Assembly: GCA_935421135.1 (NCBI GenBank)
Contig: OW285188.1
Span: 10,644,733 to 10,708,732, forward strand
Reading direction: 5' to 3'
DNA length: 64,000 nt
Origin: Bugulina stolonifera
Taxonomy: Eukaryota; Bryozoa; Gymnolaemata; Cheilostomatida; Bugulidae
Within the stretch, counting starts at the first letter, position 1, and every line of letters starts with the position of its first letter. The notes under the pieces were generated by a model. The model was not told the DNA's origin. It made no database searches and saw only the letters and a list, made by a program, of their open reading frames with translations. This document shows positions 13,201 through 24,938 of this stretch, one piece after another. The position numbers and the translations under genes were made by a program.

Positions 13201-15327
13201 ACACAATTGCAGGTATTGAGAGAAAGAGGGAGTACACACTTGCAGGTATTGAGAGAAAGAGGGAGTACACACTTGCAGGTATTGAGAGTTGCCATAGCAG
13301 AACAAACATTAGCACATACTTGTAGAATGAGACTTGGCTTTGAAGCTTCTTATTTTCTTCAGATACTTGAGCAAGTCTAGAGAGGTCTTTTTTTCTAGCT
13401 GCCATAACCAATATGTCGTCTTGGTAGTTCTCTAGTTCCATCTGAGAATGTCTCAGTTTCTCCTCCGCCTGAGTGGCTCTAGATTTCCATTCCTCAGATT
13501 CAGAACTGCTATTTAATGACTCATTCCATTTTCTGCAAACAAACAGCATGGTTAGTGTTATAACAAATCTGATGTGATGAACAAATAAAAAATAACAAAT
13601 CTTTAATCCTGGTCTTTTAGACAACTATGCTAAACTTTCATCCAGAGAAGTCTCTCTAAAGAAAGCTGAAAAATTTCAGTACATTATTTTTGCTACAGTT
13701 TAGTAACAGTTCAGATAGTCATATCTAATGCAGAGTTTAGTGGATTAAGCAATGTTACAGTGTTGACTGCTAAAAAATGAATGATTGTTTTGATACTGGA
13801 AGAGGCAACTCTAAAGTAGGCACAGTGTCCATGACTTCATTACAATCTGTATAATTATTATATTATTTGACAGCCAACTCAAAGCTGCCATTTTTTACTA
13901 TAAAACAGTGTGGCTGATTGTAGGGAACATGACGAGTAACTCAGCTATAAGATCTGATAGTGTATCTACATTGCTTGGTACTAAATTTCAAATAGCCTTA
14001 TTTGATGTCACTACATAAATTACATTGTAATCCTTCTAGTTACTGAGTAGCCATTTTTGTGGTAAGTAGAAGTAGTTGTGCCCGTGACAATCACATGAGG
14101 TCACTGCATGAGTTCCAACTGTCTCTAAGTACCAGGGCCTTACCAAACATAGCCATGCGGGGAGGGGGGGGGGCACAAAATTTGCTGCTAACTTCCAGTG
14201 TAATACAATAATATTACCGTTTCATATCAGCCAATTGCTCTTTCATTAGGGAGAGTTCCGAATTCGAAAGCGAAAGATCAGCCTGTAGAGTCAGTTGCTT
14301 ATTCTTTAATTCTCTACATTTTGCCTTCTGCTCCTCTAGCAACTATAAAGTAAACAGAATAATTGACTGTTTCATCCAACAAATCACCATCTAAATATGC
14401 ACATGCAGTGGGAAGAAATACTGCACCTGTGTATATGAGATATCCTGCTCTAGATTCTTCTTCTGCAGTTTCTGCAGCTTGTCATCATACACAGTCCTTA
14501 GGTGTGAGAGATTATCCTTCTCCTCCTTGAGCTCAGCTTCACACAACTCTTGTCTGTGTAGCACCCGTTCATGTGAAGTCTTTAGCACAGAGTAACCTCT
14601 TAACTCACGCTAAAAGAACCAAGGCCAAAGCTATAGGTAGTACTCAACATACAACTGTATGATTAGTAAAAGGTCTCATTACGCTTGTACCAAGAAAGCA
14701 AAATTAAATTAAAGAGTGGGTAAAAGTAAATATTTGCCATTGATCAAGTGATTTTAGAGTCAAATCATTAGATGAAGTAAATAAATAGAAGCAGGGAAAA
14801 ATGAACAGCAAGTTCATCAACCAATAGCAAAGTCAAAGTTCGACTAAATGTAAATGCACATATAAGAACGCTTAGAAATATGATAACCTACATCATGCAC
14901 CCGCTTCAATTCTGAAATTTCTCTTTCGTGCAGAATAGCTCTTTCTTTCAGTTCTGTATCCTTACTGCTCAGCTGAGATTCAAGCATACCAATACGACTT
15001 TTGCAATAGATTAGATCACTTTTAACTCTCAAAGCATCCGAATCTGTTAAATGTTAACACAATCAATATTAAACGCCCAACGCTCAAAGTTCAGGAAATA
15101 CTATCAATTTCCAATTAACACAACATTAAAGATAATAGTTTCTGTCATGTTACATGTTATAAGGCTTTTGTTAACCTACCTTTCCCATAAGACCTGTCGA
15201 CTGTTGAATCCAGAAGGCTAGATTCAGAGAAATCCAATCTCGATCGTTTACTGTTGTCATTATTACTGACAAATTTTTGAAAGTTCTTTTTCATATTAAT
15301 GATCTCAGTATTGTCACCCGACTCCAT
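7245..15327 (-). CDS. MAD1L1: Mitotic spindle assembly checkpoint protein MAD1
   Basis: MAD1 sits at nuclear pores and at unattached kinetochores. There it recruits MAD2 and supports formation of the mitotic checkpoint complex. Fourteen exons join in phase: 15327-15180, 15043-14892, 14609-14427, 14342-14218, 13532-13320, 12831-12717, 12450-12413, 11588-11502, 10681-10537, 10151-9957, 9654-9469, 8927-8699, 8096-7906 and 7409-7245. They give 723 aa (human 718). Most of the protein is charged coiled coil. The MAD2-interaction motif appears as KVKVIHLSRNPLS (about residues 536-548). The C-terminal RWD-like domain matches strongly through YQLTGFRIDV, DDCLLFQ and SIPVFLSHLTIELF. The human RLK motif before that domain reads RLM here (about 620-622). 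The gene is complete, and the named matches make the identification firm although the coiled-coil part is divergent. Confidence 0.95.
7721..7896. repeat. Minisatellite, about 32-bp unit, in the last MAD1L1 intron
   Basis: About six units built on GGTATATAGGTTACATGTAA plus GTAGTACAGG follow each other. The spacing is 25 bp for the first unit and 31-33 bp for the others. On the gene strand the array begins roughly ten bases after the donor site of MAD1L1 exon 13, so it almost touches coding sequence. Confidence 0.85.
9290..9375 (-). repeat. tRNA-derived SINE-like fragment in a MAD1L1 intron
   Basis: On the minus strand the sequence reads like the 5' half of a tRNA gene. An A-box-like TAGCGCGGCCAGGAGG is followed about 20 bases later by a B-box-like AATTCAAATCC. 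The stems of a working tRNA are not kept, so this looks like a pol III promoter head of a SINE rather than a tRNA gene. Similar heads occur at 26625, 61290, 61691 and 63495. Confidence 0.45.
11591..11750. repeat. Minisatellite, 28-bp unit, in a MAD1L1 intron
   Basis: Five to six units of about 28 bp with the core TATTACAGTTATACGTATTA repeat with few changes. The array starts directly beside the acceptor of MAD1L1 exon 8 (exon edge at 11588) and lies wholly in the intron. Confidence 0.8.
11950..12390. repeat. Minisatellite, 11-bp unit, about 40 copies
   Basis: An 11-bp unit, CTGTACTAGAG with variants TTGTACTAGAG, TTGCACTAGAG and CTGTACTACAG, repeats about forty times without interruption. The pattern of variants along the array suggests higher-order groups. 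It ends about 22 bp before the donor of the 38-nt MAD1L1 exon 7 (12450-12413). Confidence 0.92.
13176..13290. repeat. Minisatellite, 33-bp unit, in a MAD1L1 intron
   Basis: Three and a half copies of a 33-bp unit (core TTGAGAGAAAGAGGGAGTAC followed by ACACTTGCAGGTA) lie next to the donor of MAD1L1 exon 5 (exon edge 13320). Because 33 is a multiple of three, the array stays open in several frames; this is not evidence of coding. Confidence 0.85.
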
Positions 15328-15959
15328 GGTCGACTGCTGACAAATCCAACGGCTCTATTTCTACCATGGAAAGTCACTTCACATCTACAAATTCATTGTT
15401 ATATGACCATCAAAATAATAGCAAATACAATGTTTAATTTTACAGCATGGTGAAACAGATTGAATACTCATCTGTAGGCCTACTGTACTCACCAAATGCA
15501 TAATACTAAGACTTACATGTAATTAATGCACAACAGATGTCTGCAAGATATTATAACATAATATTATGAATTAAGCTACCCATTGCATCAAATATGAAAA
15601 CTAATGAAGAGCTATTATTGAAGCTATAGGTAAATAAACCCAACATAAAAGAAGATAACTATAGTTCTCTGAAAGTGTAATACCCCCTTGTTTACACTAG
15701 GGCCTCAAAATCAGGTTTTCAGACCACCAAAACAAGGAGGAGTTTAGCCTCAGGACATTCACACCTGTTCAAGGTAGAGTGCCCCACCTTGCCGAAAAAT
15801 GTCATGAAGCTGACGCTATGACAGCTTTCATTTTAGAAGACAGGCTTAGGCTATACCACACCGCATGTGTGAAACCCATAAAGCATGTAATTGATTCCCA
15901 GGACTCAGATCAATGACAGAATGTGAGTTACACAATATAGACTACATTGTAATGGTGGC

Positions 15960-16260
15960 GAGGCACATATCAATCCCAATTAGTGTTATAGACCCAAGTG
16001 CAGTTTTCAGGGCATGACCTTTGATATATGTCAGCCTCAGGACCTTGGTACCTAGCAGAGATGGACTGGCAGTGATGCCATCCTACAAAAGGATCCCACA
16101 CCAATATTCTCTTACAATTTGCACAGTATAAAATTTTTCGATAAAAACCCTCCAAAGAGGTAAAATAACAGCGAAACCTTTAGTCCATCAGCCAAGCAGC
16201 AAAATTATGACTTTTCGCTCCTGACCTCTCCAATCTACACAATTTTTTGTGTACAGATAG
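15960..16260. repeat. Left copy of a dispersed/inverted repeat
   Basis: Bases 16214-16241 are a perfect 28-bp inverted match to 19884-19911, and similarity extends to TTGGCTGATGG on the far side. A second segment near 16091 (GGATCCCACACCAATATTCT and about ten more bases) recurs in direct orientation near 20316. The short minus-strand frame here and the one at 20167-20364 share CKRILVWDP because of that direct repeat. The repeat may be one end of a decayed mobile element. Confidence 0.6.
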
Positions 16261-18328
16261 ATTAAAACATGGGCAATTCAAATCCACTTACTAACCCCTC
16301 GAAATCACTTGACAAAGGGGTGAAAATTTAATTTTTTCAAAATTTTAAAAATTAGAGTTGTCTGCTCCTTACTTGCTGTTAGAAAATATTAGAATCCCCC
16401 TACGCCAACTTTCATTGGTCAGTTGCATGCACTTCCTGTCATTTTGATAAATTATCTAAGAAAGTGAGTAGCAGGAAACCTACTGGATACTAGATTTGGC
16501 AACTTTTGTAGCAAATGTCTAATGATAAATTCATTCAGTTCTCCATATTGGTTATCTTGAGAGTTAAATGGAGCATCCAAAGACCGACAAACTGTTCTCT
16601 AAATAAATATTGACATAGATATTCATTGAATTATGGAAACGGACAGCTAGACATTAGACAATGAGTTAGTTTGAGCTGAGAGTTAACTCACTCTGACTCT
16701 AGGGTTCACAACACATAATAGAGGTCTATCATGAGAATCACGAGTAACCAAAGGCTAAATATGACATCAGTTTCTTTGGAAAAGGTATGTGACTGACTAG
16801 GAGAAAAATTATATTCAATAGTTATAGTAATAGTTAGTAGCTAGTTGGTTGAAAAATTTGAACTTCATTTTGTGACATGGATAAGAATTTAAGTTTACCT
16901 AATTTAATTATTTATGGCAATTACTTTTTAGTGGAAACATGTATTTATCCATAATTATAATTAATAATAATTATCATTTTATAAAATTCTTATTGCTTAT
17001 TCCATTGCCATGTGAATTATGCTCATACCTCGTCACAAATCTGTTATAATTACTCAATATAATATTTTTATAATAATATAATTAAATATGATGAAGTTGA
17101 TCGCAATCAGCAAAATTTTTTGCATGATCTTGATCCACAAGAAATTTATAAAATAGCCTAAATGTAGTTTTAAATACACATGTATAATTATTTGTTATGG
17201 TTATAGACATGTATACAAAATTATACTAAATGTAGTCTTGTATTGTGTTATTCTGTTATTATCATTATGTTATAGTGTAGCAAGACTGCTACAGTAGGCC
17301 TATGTTTTACCTAGCAATGCAATAAAGATTTCAATTTCATTTTGATTTTAATGTATATAATTAAGGGTAATGTTCAAGTAGTCTAATCTAGGTTGTAGTT
17401 ATGTTCCATGTTTACTAGATATATTCTGGAGGAGACTAGCATTAAAACTGTGGCATTAATTTCACGGCGAAGGCTGCAGTTATGTTTGCCCTTCTGTTAT
17501 TTCGCATGCACACAGCCCTTCCACTACTATTATTGTTCTACAAATATTTTTCCATCTACACCCTAGAATAATTCTTTGTTTCAGGGCCAGCACATTTATA
17601 TTTTATTACCTACAGTTGTAAAACCTTTGCTGTTTTAGGTGCAATTTGCATTGCTGAAAAGAAGCCTTGAAGATGTGATTGGTGGGTGATAAGGCATGCG
17701 TATCCATACCAACGTTACAAGATATACACAGCAAGCATGCGGACAGACCTTGCCTTAGTAGGTATGTTCTTACTGCCGATGCAAGGGGCTATATCAGAAG
17801 ATATTTTTGATGGATGATATATACATGTAAGAATTCCTCGAAGCAGAACTCTTCACTTTTCTCCCTTATGTTCAAACATGCATAAATTTAAATTATGAGC
17901 TCGCGCACATACGTTTACATTATGAAGGGTAAAAAAAGATCTAATTTGTTGTTTAGCAAATCATACTCTTGAGAACATCTTTTAAAAAAATTAGATGAGT
18001 TTGTGTATTTTTGTCTTTTGCTAGGGCGGACTGGCTAGAAACAATGTTGCTGTGCTACTACCTCAACTAAATTACGATCAACCTAAGCAGCATACAGTAC
18101 CATCGACGGTGATGATGACAGCTATGATGGTGATTCTTGAAGGACGCAGAGCTATCATTGAAGTAGGCTAGTATAGGTATTTCAAATGCTATCAACCAAA
18201 CGAAATCAAGTACCACATGGCCACTGAACACCCGAAGACTAAATTATTAATAGTACTGAACAAAACGGTACCACAATTGCTGTATAACCTTGTATTCCTA
18301 GTGTGCAGTATGACACTCCATATACCTA

Positions 18329-18574
18329 GTGAAACAAAGTTTCAAATTATTAATCGATATTTGTATTCGAAGAAGTTACCCTAATCATCTACCTGAGCAC
18401 AGAAAATCTGTCAATGCACTTGGATTTACACGTTTCATAACTAGTGGTGGGACAAGTCACCTTTCCCCACCACGTAAGTCGTTACTGAAGATTCGTGCTA
18501 CCCATGCCAATTATGTTGCTGCAATTTGTACAAGAGTCTATAAACTGAGGATGGGAGTACCTCGTCCTGGATGA
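18329..18574 (+). pseudogene. Remnant of a transposon-associated protein (81 codons)
   Basis: The frame contains YPNHLPEHRKSV, RFITSGGTSHLSPPRKSLL and ANYVAAICTRVYK. This resembles the C-terminal block of widespread invertebrate uncharacterised proteins, which keep a Leu-Pro-Pro (here Ser-Pro-Pro) segment followed by an R-x-N/A-Y-x-A-x-x-W helix. I associate that family with mobile elements, from memory and without a search. Here the usual Trp is Cys, and no upstream domain is readable. It sits between the inverted repeats at 16.2 and 19.9 kb, so it may be the decayed cargo of that element. Confidence 0.35.
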
Positions 18575-19319
18575 GAGGTATTAGATCTCACCTACAAAGT
18601 TATTTAGTGGTGAAACTATTTAAACTGACATGTTACATACTGTCTGTTGCTCCTGTAAGAAGACCAAATATGCAAGTACACAGTACCAGATGATATATAG
18701 ATACTTGTATGCCTGTATATTAGTTGTAAGTTTAGCCTAAATTCTAATTTGTAACTTTATATGCATGTCATATTTTGTGCCTGTGTTAGGTTGTCTGTAT
18801 CTTACTGAATCAAATTATAACTAATTTTTTAGTTTCATGGTACAGCACATGTTCCTTCGAACTCACTCTATTAGCTCTAGTTCTTATTGTCCCTGCAAGT
18901 GGGTAATGTACGTAGAGGTCATGTCATGTTATGGGTTTTTGCATATATTTTATGCTTGGTCACTAAATATAATATACTAACTAACCTGTATCTTTAATTG
19001 TAATAAAGTACATCAATATTATCTTACAATCGCTGGGCTGATGCTGAAACTACATTACAAGATACACTAATGGCTCATAAGTTCTCAAGTAGATACAGTA
19101 GAACAGCACTAGAGTATACTTGGAAGGTCAGCAAATAACAGTAAATGTTTATCAAATTCTAAAATTTTCATGAGTGATTATTTTACGTGGTATTTCCACT
19201 GTAACAAAAGAGACGTTGCTCTCCGTAAAAAGTCTGCGCAGGTTATCATGTTATTATGCACAGATTATTGCACTGAATGTAGTAACAGCATCCTTAAATA
19301 CGAAGAAGGTCATTGTCAA

Positions 19320-19970
19320 ACTATTCTAGAATCATAAAATTGGGGCCTTGTTTACCATAACACCAAAAATCTCTGCAGTTTGTGGAAATTTCAATGATTT
19401 GCTGTTTTTTAGAAATTATCCCCCTCTGTAACGAAGGAATTTAGATATTAATCATAAAGCTTTTGGGCTGACACTCATGAAATTTGGTATGGAGAACCAG
19501 ACTGCTTGTGGTAGCATCATTTTTAAATATGAAGAGCCTGTGCATTATGGATTTGGTGCCAGAGGGTTTTCTATTATAAGGAACTATCCCCTCTGTAACG
19601 AAGCAATTTTTCTCTTCATCATAAAAATTTTGAACTGACACTCATAAAATTTGACACAGAGCATTGGACTGCTTGTGGTAACATTATGTTTAAATATGAA
19701 AAGCCCCTGCATTGTGTATTTATTGCCAGAAGGTTTGTAAACCACAAAAAATGGCAAATAATGGCAATTTTCGCTGAGGAGGTGAACTTTGACCTAAAGT
19801 TTGAGGTCTTCGTCAACATATTTCAGAGGGTTAGTTTCCAGAATCATAAAATTCAGGTCTTGTTTACTTTGGAGCCAAAAATTTGTGTAGATTGGAGAGG
19901 TCAGGAGCGAATTTCAAAAACTAAGCCACTTTTTGATGGTTGGCTGATGGACTACTTGTAGTAAATTATT
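19320..19970. repeat. Imperfect tandem repeats and right copy of the inverted repeat
   Basis: Two diverged units follow each other at about 19420-19600 and 19590-19760. They share CCCCTCTGTAACGAAG, CTGCTTGTGGTA and TTTAAATATGAA, with a period near 180 bp. Phrases such as TCATAAAATT and CTTGTTTAC recur at both 19333 and 19848. The segment 19884-19911 is the perfect inverted partner of 16214-16241. The open frame 19686-19961 has no recognisable domain and is probably a by-product. Confidence 0.6.
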
Positions 19971-22505
19971 CTTCAGATCTCTTTGTGTTCGCCTCTCATT
20001 ATTCGTGACGAAAAATAGCTGTATATAGCTGGTCAAATTTGATGAAAAAAAATTAACTTGCCCAAATCAGATAAACAGTGGAGGAGGCTCATCTTCATTT
20101 GCTAAATCACTATTCCTGGTCTGAACTCCCACGTTATGTCCCCTTCCACAATCCTATCAAATAATTTTAAACGCAGCTTAGCGCACTTCTCTTCTGAAGA
20201 CTTGACCAAATTAGCTTCCCTAGGTTCAGCAAATCTAACTCTGTCTTTTTTTTAATATAATAAATTGCAATGCAAGGTTCTGCATTTGTTCTAATGAAAG
20301 GATATATTTTTAGGTATGGATCCCACACCAATATTCTCTTACAATTTTGTAAAAAAAAAAACAATTCAGTAGAGTATGAGTATCAGCATCCACATTCTAA
20401 AATAATTTAAATTTTTAATTTAACCCATGGAGATGGATATTAGTAAAATATTAAGTAATTATTATATTAAAGTATTGATAATTTAATATCATTTTATAAT
20501 GTTTATATTATAATTATATTAATATAGCATCGTTAATATTTTTACCCATTATGATTATTGAATCTAACTAAATAAAGTTGTATATTTATTAAAAGTCATG
20601 AAATTAATTATTATCATTAATTATATAACATCGACAGACAATACATCTATAGTATAGGTATATCCAAGGACCAAGAAGTAAGAAGAGACTTCTTACTCAT
20701 TGCTGTATCACTACCTACGAGGCAATTAAAAAAATTATATTATAATTATATATATAATTAATAATAATATCTAAAAGTTTTATTTTTTACTGAATCTTAA
20801 ACTCTATTTTTTATAATTACCCTTGTGACGCCAGGTCTAGAATATGAGTGCATGGTAAAATCAAATTTAATTTAATAATTATAATAGAACAAATTATTAT
20901 TTTATATATTTTTATTACAAGTTGAAGTTTCCATTCAAATTATATCACATAGCCCCGATTAAAACACAACCAATTTAACTATTAACGTTGCGTTTTTTTA
21001 GTTAAATTTAACCTGTGGCAGTCCTATGCACAGACTATTTTATTAGCCCAGATTCCTATTAACTTTTACATTGATAGGGCATGATGGAATTGATAATTCA
21101 ATGTCAAAAAAATGTCGATCTTGGAAATTAAGTGACGCAGAGGCTATGCATGACATCTTGATTGGTTCACAGTAATAATCATATAGTATATTTTCAACAT
21201 AAACTGGAGATATCTACGTATACTCGTACATGAACAAAATTTCACCAAAGGAATTTCACAAATTTTCCAATGGCGTGGTCACAAGAGTCAAAACTTAATC
21301 ATAGCCTCAATTAGGTTAAATCAAAGAGTAGAAGCTTGGAAAACGACTAAAAAGATCATGGCAGACTCTGAGAATGAAAGACTAAAAAGAGAAATCGCTT
21401 ATTATTCTGGTAGGCCCATGTAAAAAAAGGAAAAGGGTTGGAACTAGCTAGCTAAAACGAATGTTGTAAGACTAAAGAATTGCTATTTTTGCTGGCAAAG
21501 TCTAAAACTGGGAACTAGGGACTGCAATCGTTGGTTATTATTAAATAACTACTTGTGTATATACTAAAATATTGATAACAACAGCTAAAATATCATGTGG
21601 GTGAACTGGCTGAAGCCACGCTCACCCCAGTACTTTTTATTATTTATTTTATACTCATACTTCTGATACTGTACTCTAATTCTACTGTCCTGTAATTGTT
21701 GTGGTTGTGAAACTTCTTGGTAAAAATCGCTTTTTTTCTAACAATCATTATATAAAATAATGCACTTGGGTTTACATCTAGTGTTAGTGTAGGCATATTT
21801 ACATTGAAGCTAATCATGTATTCGCATCTGGAAAATGGTGTCCCCCATACTTGCCAAGTGTCCCGGGTTTCTCGGGACACCCCCGGGATTTGAAAATTGT
21901 CCCTACACTGTCCCAATGTCCTGATTTATACCCCGGGAATTAGGAAATTGCTGCTCCAAAAAATTTTATTTATCATTTCCTTTGGATTTTCCAAAACATT
22001 GACTGAAAAAGGGTCGCAAATCCTGGGGAATTTTGCTAAATATAATATGCTACACACCGTTTATTTTTTAAGTAGTTCGATGTCTACCGACTGTCGTGTC
22101 TAAGCCAATGCTACTAGTGATAGCCCAAACTCTGACTAATTCCTGAGCTATATTGGCAGTGTACTAAAGCCTCCCCAACAGTGGATAGCTATTTTATATA
22201 AACGCTCTAATGTCAATGACAACCACCCGCGCAAATGAAAATTCCATTCCCACCTCTATGGAAAATTCACTCATTGATATTATAATAATTATTATTTGCT
22301 TGTACAAATAATGTTTCCATTATTTGTCTATTGGATGTTAATTTAGCTGTTAAGCCAAACAATTCTCACAGTACAGACAAGCAAAAGACTCGGCCATATT
22401 TAAAATCAATGGGTCAAATTTATTTATTTTATTTCTAAAAGTAAATTAGGTTTTAATATCAATATTATAATTATGCCTTCTGCACCCTCTATTATTACTG
22501 ATGGT

Positions 22506-23850
22506 GGTACCAATGACACAGCCAGGCACACACTGACCCAGAAGCATATCAAAGCTGTTGTCTGAAAGCTGTCACGTCATCTAAAAGCTTAGAAGATTTG
22601 TTCATTCTCAATGATTCTGAAGTTCAAAAGACAGGCTTACATTACGATTATAGTTTTTAATATTTATATAATAATTATAAACTTAACTTATGAAAATACT
22701 GAATTATTATTATTATTATTATTATTATAATTCAGTGTTTTCATAAATAAAGCTATTTATATGTTTATAATTTAATAAAATGAAACAAAAATTTGTTTTC
22801 TAATAAATTTTTATGTTGTAGCAAGTTTTATAGGTCTTCTTTAGATAATCCAACCTGAAGCACTCGTTGCAATTTCATTCCTATTCTAATTTTTCCCACC
22901 ATTTTAAAACCATTCCAATATGCACGTAATATGAACATATTTTTTTTTACCACTAGAGCAGCATACAAATACAAGTGAAATTGTCCTAACTACTGTCATT
23001 TTAGTGGCTCACAAAAAATATTTTGAATGCGGGAGGGTGCTCCTCTGCCCCTCCCGCACCCTTTCTGGCAGCCCACTACACGAGCTAGCATGGCCTGCGG
23101 CCATGTCATCTGTCCTCCCTCTGGTCCGCGCATGTGTCCAGATTTTTTACCCAGGTTACTTGGCAAGTATGGTACCAATGACATAGCCAGGCACACGCTG
23201 ACCCAGAAGCATATCAAAGATGTTGTCTAAAACCTGTCACGTCATCTAAAAGCATAGAAGATTTGTTTATTCTCAATGATTCTGAAGTTCAAAAGACAGG
23301 CTTACATTTAGTTTTACATTATCATTATGATTATAATTTTTAATAAATATAATAATCATGATTATAAACTTAACTTATGAAAATACTTAATTATTATTAT
23401 TATTATTATAATTCAGTGTTTTTATAAATAAAGCTATTTATATGTTTATAATTTAATAAAATGAAACAAAAATTTGGTTTCTGATAAATTTTTATATTGT
23501 TTGTAGCAAGTTTTATAGTTCTTTAGATAATCCAACCAGAAGCACTCTTTGCAATTACATTCCTATTCTAATTCTTCCCACCATTTTGAAATCATTCCAA
23601 TATGCATGTAATATGAACATATTTTGACCACTAGAGCAGCATACAAATACAAGTGAAATTGCCCCCAACTACTGTCATTTTAGTGGCTCACAAAAAATAT
23701 TTTGAATGCGGGAGGGTGCTCCTCTGCCCCTCCCGCGCCCTTTCTGACAGCCCGCTACGCAGGCTGGCATGGCCTGCGGCCATGTCATCCGTCCTCCCTC
23801 TGGTCCGCGCATGTGTCCAGATTTTTTACCCAGGTTACTTGGCAAGTATG
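22506..23850. repeat. Two-copy tandem duplication, unit about 670 bp
   Basis: Anchors at 22506/23171 (GGTACCAATGACA) and 22951/23629 (CACTAGAGCAGCATAC) are spaced 665-678 bp apart, and similarity runs through the whole unit. Each unit holds an AT-rich hairpin (arms TGAAAATACTGAATTAT and the reverse, with one mismatch) and a GC-richer block near its end. The short frame GTNDIARHTLTQKH in both units resembles the zinc-ligand end of BED-type fingers in hAT-like elements, but the Cys pair is not visible. This is probably a duplicated piece of a decayed element. Confidence 0.75.
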
Positions 23851-24289
23851 GTGTCCCCTTTCTCTAAATTCCACGAGGTTCTCAAATTACCAGAAGGGAT
23901 TTTGACAATGGTCTAACTCTAAACTTGTAAATGCAGTACCTATTGTGGTGAAACAGCCTGCGTGGACACGAACTGTACTCCTATCGTACTTACATTATCA
24001 TAGCTGACATTATTATCCATGCATGACATCTTATTGTATCCATACTCATTCATGCATTCATTATTATCTTATACACTGCGTGTCTTATATATACATATAC
24101 TAACAATCAAGCTTTGGGATTACACTTATATTGCATCTTAGTTTTTCCCACATTTATACATATTCTCAGTAATTGTCTACTCTTGCTTGGTTGTAATTTA
24201 ATAGAGTCTTTTTGCCATTTATATAGTAACTTCATGGCCGACCTTATAGATTAAGCTCATAATTATATATGACAATCATGTTTTTCCTT

Positions 24290-24800
24290 ATTGTAAGCAC
24301 ATTTTGTGCCAAGGCCGACCCTTTATGTGGCCGACATCGGGCGAAACCATCCATGTTGTTGCATCAGTTCCGGAGCCGATACCATGTCGGCCGGCCGATA
24401 CCATGTCGGGCTCTTTTGGCCGGAAGTTTGTTATGTATATAAGGCAGTGCATTTTGTGTTGTGATTCAGTTGTTGATTGCGCTTGAATAAAGCAACATCT
24501 CCTAACTCAAACCTACAGAGGCTTACTCCTTAGGCGGGTAACTCCACCTGAGGATCTTATGATCCAGTACGGCTCGAGTTCACCTCATCCTAGGCTAAGC
24601 ATATCTCTATCCACCCCTTAGACTTAGGCCGATCCCGGGTTCTAATGAACCTAGCGTCGAGCTTAGGATCTCAAGGCTAGACCACCTTTCTCTACACTCC
24701 CTCGGAGTATAAACTCTACATGACCTACGTCGGTCCTGAGCTCCGATGAGTCTCGGCATCGGCCTACGTCTGATATAACTTACAATACACCTATAAAGAG
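24290..24800 (+). mobile_element. LTR-like block (possible solo LTR of a retrotransposon)
   Basis: This segment is much richer in GC and CpG than its surroundings. It has repeated GGCCGAC words, a TATA box in TGTATATAAGGC near 24435 and a polyadenylation-like AATAAAG near 24486. This order (TATA, then poly(A) signal about 50 bp downstream) is typical of LTRs. No coding region for gag or pol follows; ZC3H3 starts soon after. The borders and target duplication could not be fixed. The alternative is a CpG-rich promoter for ZC3H3, whose first coding exon begins at 24939. Confidence 0.4.
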
Positions 24801-24938
24801 CACATATAACTGTTCACTCTTTTATGTAATGAGCAGAAGGTACACTTGGTCGGCCTCTACCACCTTCCAAGCCCTTCCCATACTTGTAGCCCTCGGCTCT
24901 CGTATGTAAAACACTCAAAAACATTACACTATTACAAT

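Larger units (their letters stand above)
15328..24938. other. Repeat-rich interval between MAD1L1 and ZC3H3, no recognised host gene
   Basis: This 9.6-kb stretch shows no exon chain I can assign to a cellular gene. It holds decayed repeats, listed separately: an inverted pair at 16.2 and 19.9 kb, a transposon-protein remnant at 18.3 kb, a tandem duplication at 22.5-23.9 kb and an LTR-like block at 24.3 kb. It also has very AT-rich pieces (about 16900-17100 and 20400-20930) with runs of TAATTATA-like sequence and no visible genes. Confidence 0.6.

Noticed and set aside
7721..13290. CRISPR array suspicion from regular repeats
   Set aside because: Repeats are contiguous without unique spacers, in introns of a eukaryotic gene, and no cas gene is present.
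13050..13380. Repetitive open frames with LxxCxCVLPLS or RERGSTHLQVL repeats
   Set aside because: They are translations of a 33-bp minisatellite in a MAD1L1 intron; the unit length is a multiple of three, so openness is expected.
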